Positions 22,770 to 64,000 of a stretch of 64,000 nt of DNA are shown one piece after another; the first letter of the stretch is position 1; each line of letters starts with the position of its first letter. The notes under the pieces are model-generated. The model was given only the letters and a program-made list of their open reading frames with translations, had not been told where the DNA came from and made no database searches. The position numbers and the translations under genes were made by a program. The stretch comes from Hermodice carunculata (taxonomy: Eukaryota; Annelida; Polychaeta; Eunicida; Amphinomidae): contig OZ026628.1 of the NCBI GenBank assembly GCA_964020975.1, positions 57,924,022 to 57,988,021 on the forward strand, written 5' to 3'.

Positions 22770-23023
22770 TTAACTCTTTCAGCACCAATTGTGGCATAAG
22801 TTAAACTACGTTAGAAGGACATGCTCTGAATTATAAAAAGGGTGCAACATTCATGTTCCTTGTGACAAGACCTTTCATTCAAGTACCAGCATGCCTGTAG
22901 TTACCTATAGAATATAATAGTCCAGGTCAACAGCTTTCCTTGGCATGCTTTGGGTGCAAGGCACCTAAAACACACTGAGGACAGCTGTCGACTCAGTCCA
23001 AAATGTAGCACTGAAAGAGCTAA
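22770..23023. mobile_element. TTAA-type MITE copy 6, near full length
   Basis: TTAACTCTTTCAGCACCAAT at the left is inverted as GTAGCACTGAAAGAGCTAA at the right, 254 bp in all. The internal hairpin CAACAGCTTTCCTTGGCATG has its inverse in CTGAGGACAGCTG. It lies just outside the candidate AMPD poly(A) site. Confidence 0.85.
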
Positions 23024-23120
23024 AGAAACTACAAATTTTGGTATGTTTTGCAGTCAATGCTTCATCTGGGTTCATCCTAGTGATGTCCCCTTAAAACTCT
23101 GACCAAGAACACAATAATAT

Positions 23121-23126
23121 TTTATT
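23121..23126 (-). terminator. AMPD2: Candidate AMPD poly(A) signal
   Basis: AATAAA on the minus strand about 785 nt after the stop codon, followed by a T/G-rich TGTGTTCTTGGTC. Other AATAAA-like sites lie further downstream, so the true end is not fixed by sequence alone. Confidence 0.35.
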
Positions 23127-23909
23127 AATTCCTTGTAGGGTCCTCCGATCACTGATCACCAGTTAAAACTAACATTAGCGATACGGATACATTATAGGAA
23201 AATCAAGGAATTTATAGAGAAATCCAACTGTTTTTCCACACTGCCCTTAAATGTAAATAGCATAGTTATGTGAAAAACAAAACAAAACAAAACAAAAAAA
23301 CATGGGCCAACAGCGTACTGTCATTCCCCCAGAGATGCAGATCTTCTATCAGCTGACAGAAAAAAAAGAGTAAATATTGTAATGACTTGATCTATAATGT
23401 TAACACGACCAGCTGGAATACCATGGCAAATCAAAATGCACTGCGAAATCTGAGGTCACGTTGCCATGGCTACAACCAACCATGGTTCCCAGCACAACAG
23501 TCTGCTTCCAAGATTATTGTACATAGACTTGTACCCCATTTTGTTTTTCTAAAAAAAGGGTTAAATGTTGTCACCTAGACGGCAGTCCAATTCAGATATT
23601 CATTAATGAGGTCAACAGTCAAATGTTAAGTACATGTGGGTCAATATGGAAGGGAATAAAGGTCAACTACGGCATATGGGTCAAAATGAATGAGGTCACA
23701 GGTCAACTATGGGTCTGTATGGGATATGGGTCAGGGTGTCAGGGTGGGGGGTCACAGGTCAAATGCAAAGTACATATATAATATGGATGGAGCCAATGAT
23801 AAAATACGGTATTTAAGATCGTGACAATCAGATCACTTGGCAGGGAGTCAGATTCATTTATCATTCACACATTTTCAATCATTAAACATCACATGAAATA
23901 CACTGAAAT

Positions 23910-63618
<39,709 letters not shown>

Positions 63619-63724
63619 CTGGAAGTTAAGAGTAATCTTTTCCTGGATCACAAGCATCAACATGATAAATAAATCAAGTATTGAAGAAAATAAGCCATTG
63701 ACGATGCAAAAATATATTCACGTA

Positions 63725-63889
63725 CAGTGGTACCTGCTGTACATGACCACTGCCAGGGGAAGATCATCCGCTGTTTGTGGCCAGATTTCTGGCGGACAGG
63801 AGTCAATTTATCTGCGGTGAAAGACCACCTGTTTTATATGACCACTTTTTGATGGTGAAAGGGATGGTCACATACAGCAGATTCTACTG
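63725..63889. mobile_element. TA-flanked MITE family B, copy 3 (165 bp)
   Basis: CAGTGGTACCTGCTGTACAT at the left and CATACAGCAGATTCTACTG at the right, inverted, with TA on both sides. The best-preserved copy of the family here. Confidence 0.86.
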
Positions 63890-64000
63890 TAATACATGTA
63901 CAGCTGAACCCACAGGAGCTGGGCTGAATTTTTATTTTCAAGATTAAATACATACAGAGTAGGTCACACAACAATGGAAATACAGGCTCACAGGCGAGTA

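Larger units (their letters stand above)
13134..23909. other. Intergenic region between convergent genes, MITE-rich
   Basis: No exon of either neighbour or of a third gene is convincing here. Part of the right end is AMPD 3' UTR. Recognisable content is listed separately: four TTAA MITEs and partial copies, TA-flanked MITEs, a nested palindrome near 16.3 kb, reversed interspersed repeats at 17.85-18.55 kb, and A- or CT-rich low complexity at 21.33-21.39 and 22.1-22.56 kb. Stretches around 16.5-17.3, 19.2-20.0 and 21.4-22.0 kb show nothing I recognise. Confidence 0.6.

Overview
The window looks like intron-rich nuclear DNA of an invertebrate animal. It is AT-rich, has GT-AG introns of up to 12.5 kb, and carries two conserved metazoan genes buried in short DNA transposons. 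The interspersed repeats (transcripts of the type 'CTCAGCTGACT...AGTCAGCTGAG', 'CCCATGGGCCTCTTGT', and long arrays reading 'gacccacccaaggta') resemble repeats I associate with molluscs and other lophotrochozoans. That assignment is inference and weak. No bacterial, organellar or viral organisation is seen.

Layout: (1) 1-13.1 kb, plus strand: the 3' half of an ARM-repeat gene, best matched to TTC12. Eight exons give 377 residues, a stop at 13011-13013 and AATAAA at 13128; the 5' half is off the left edge. (2) 13.1-23.9 kb: intergenic DNA or long 3' UTR, with many terminal-inverted-repeat elements and no convincing exon. (3) 23.9-63.6 kb and beyond, minus strand: an AMP deaminase gene of AMPD2 type. 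Fourteen exons join in phase to 696 residues with intact catalytic motifs; the N terminus is off the right edge. The two genes are convergent. One AMPD intron has a GC donor.

Most of the interest is in the introns. At least thirteen copies of a TTAA-flanked, piggyBac-like MITE with an internal hairpin are present, one of them 26 bp from a splice acceptor. Several TA-flanked (Tc1/mariner-like) MITE families occur, including one cleanly inserted into a LINE and one inserted inside a TTAA MITE. Two hAT-like elements have 5-bp target duplications. There are LINE fragments, a Penelope-like remnant, an array of roughly 500-bp repeats, a 144-bp tandem array with nuclear-receptor-like motifs, and local duplications involving AMPD exons.

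I did not find a previously undescribed multi-gene system. The genes are ordinary housekeeping or ciliary-type genes and are not functionally linked as far as the sequence shows. The novelty, if any, is in the nested and splice-site-proximal repeats and in the duplication history of the AMPD exons.
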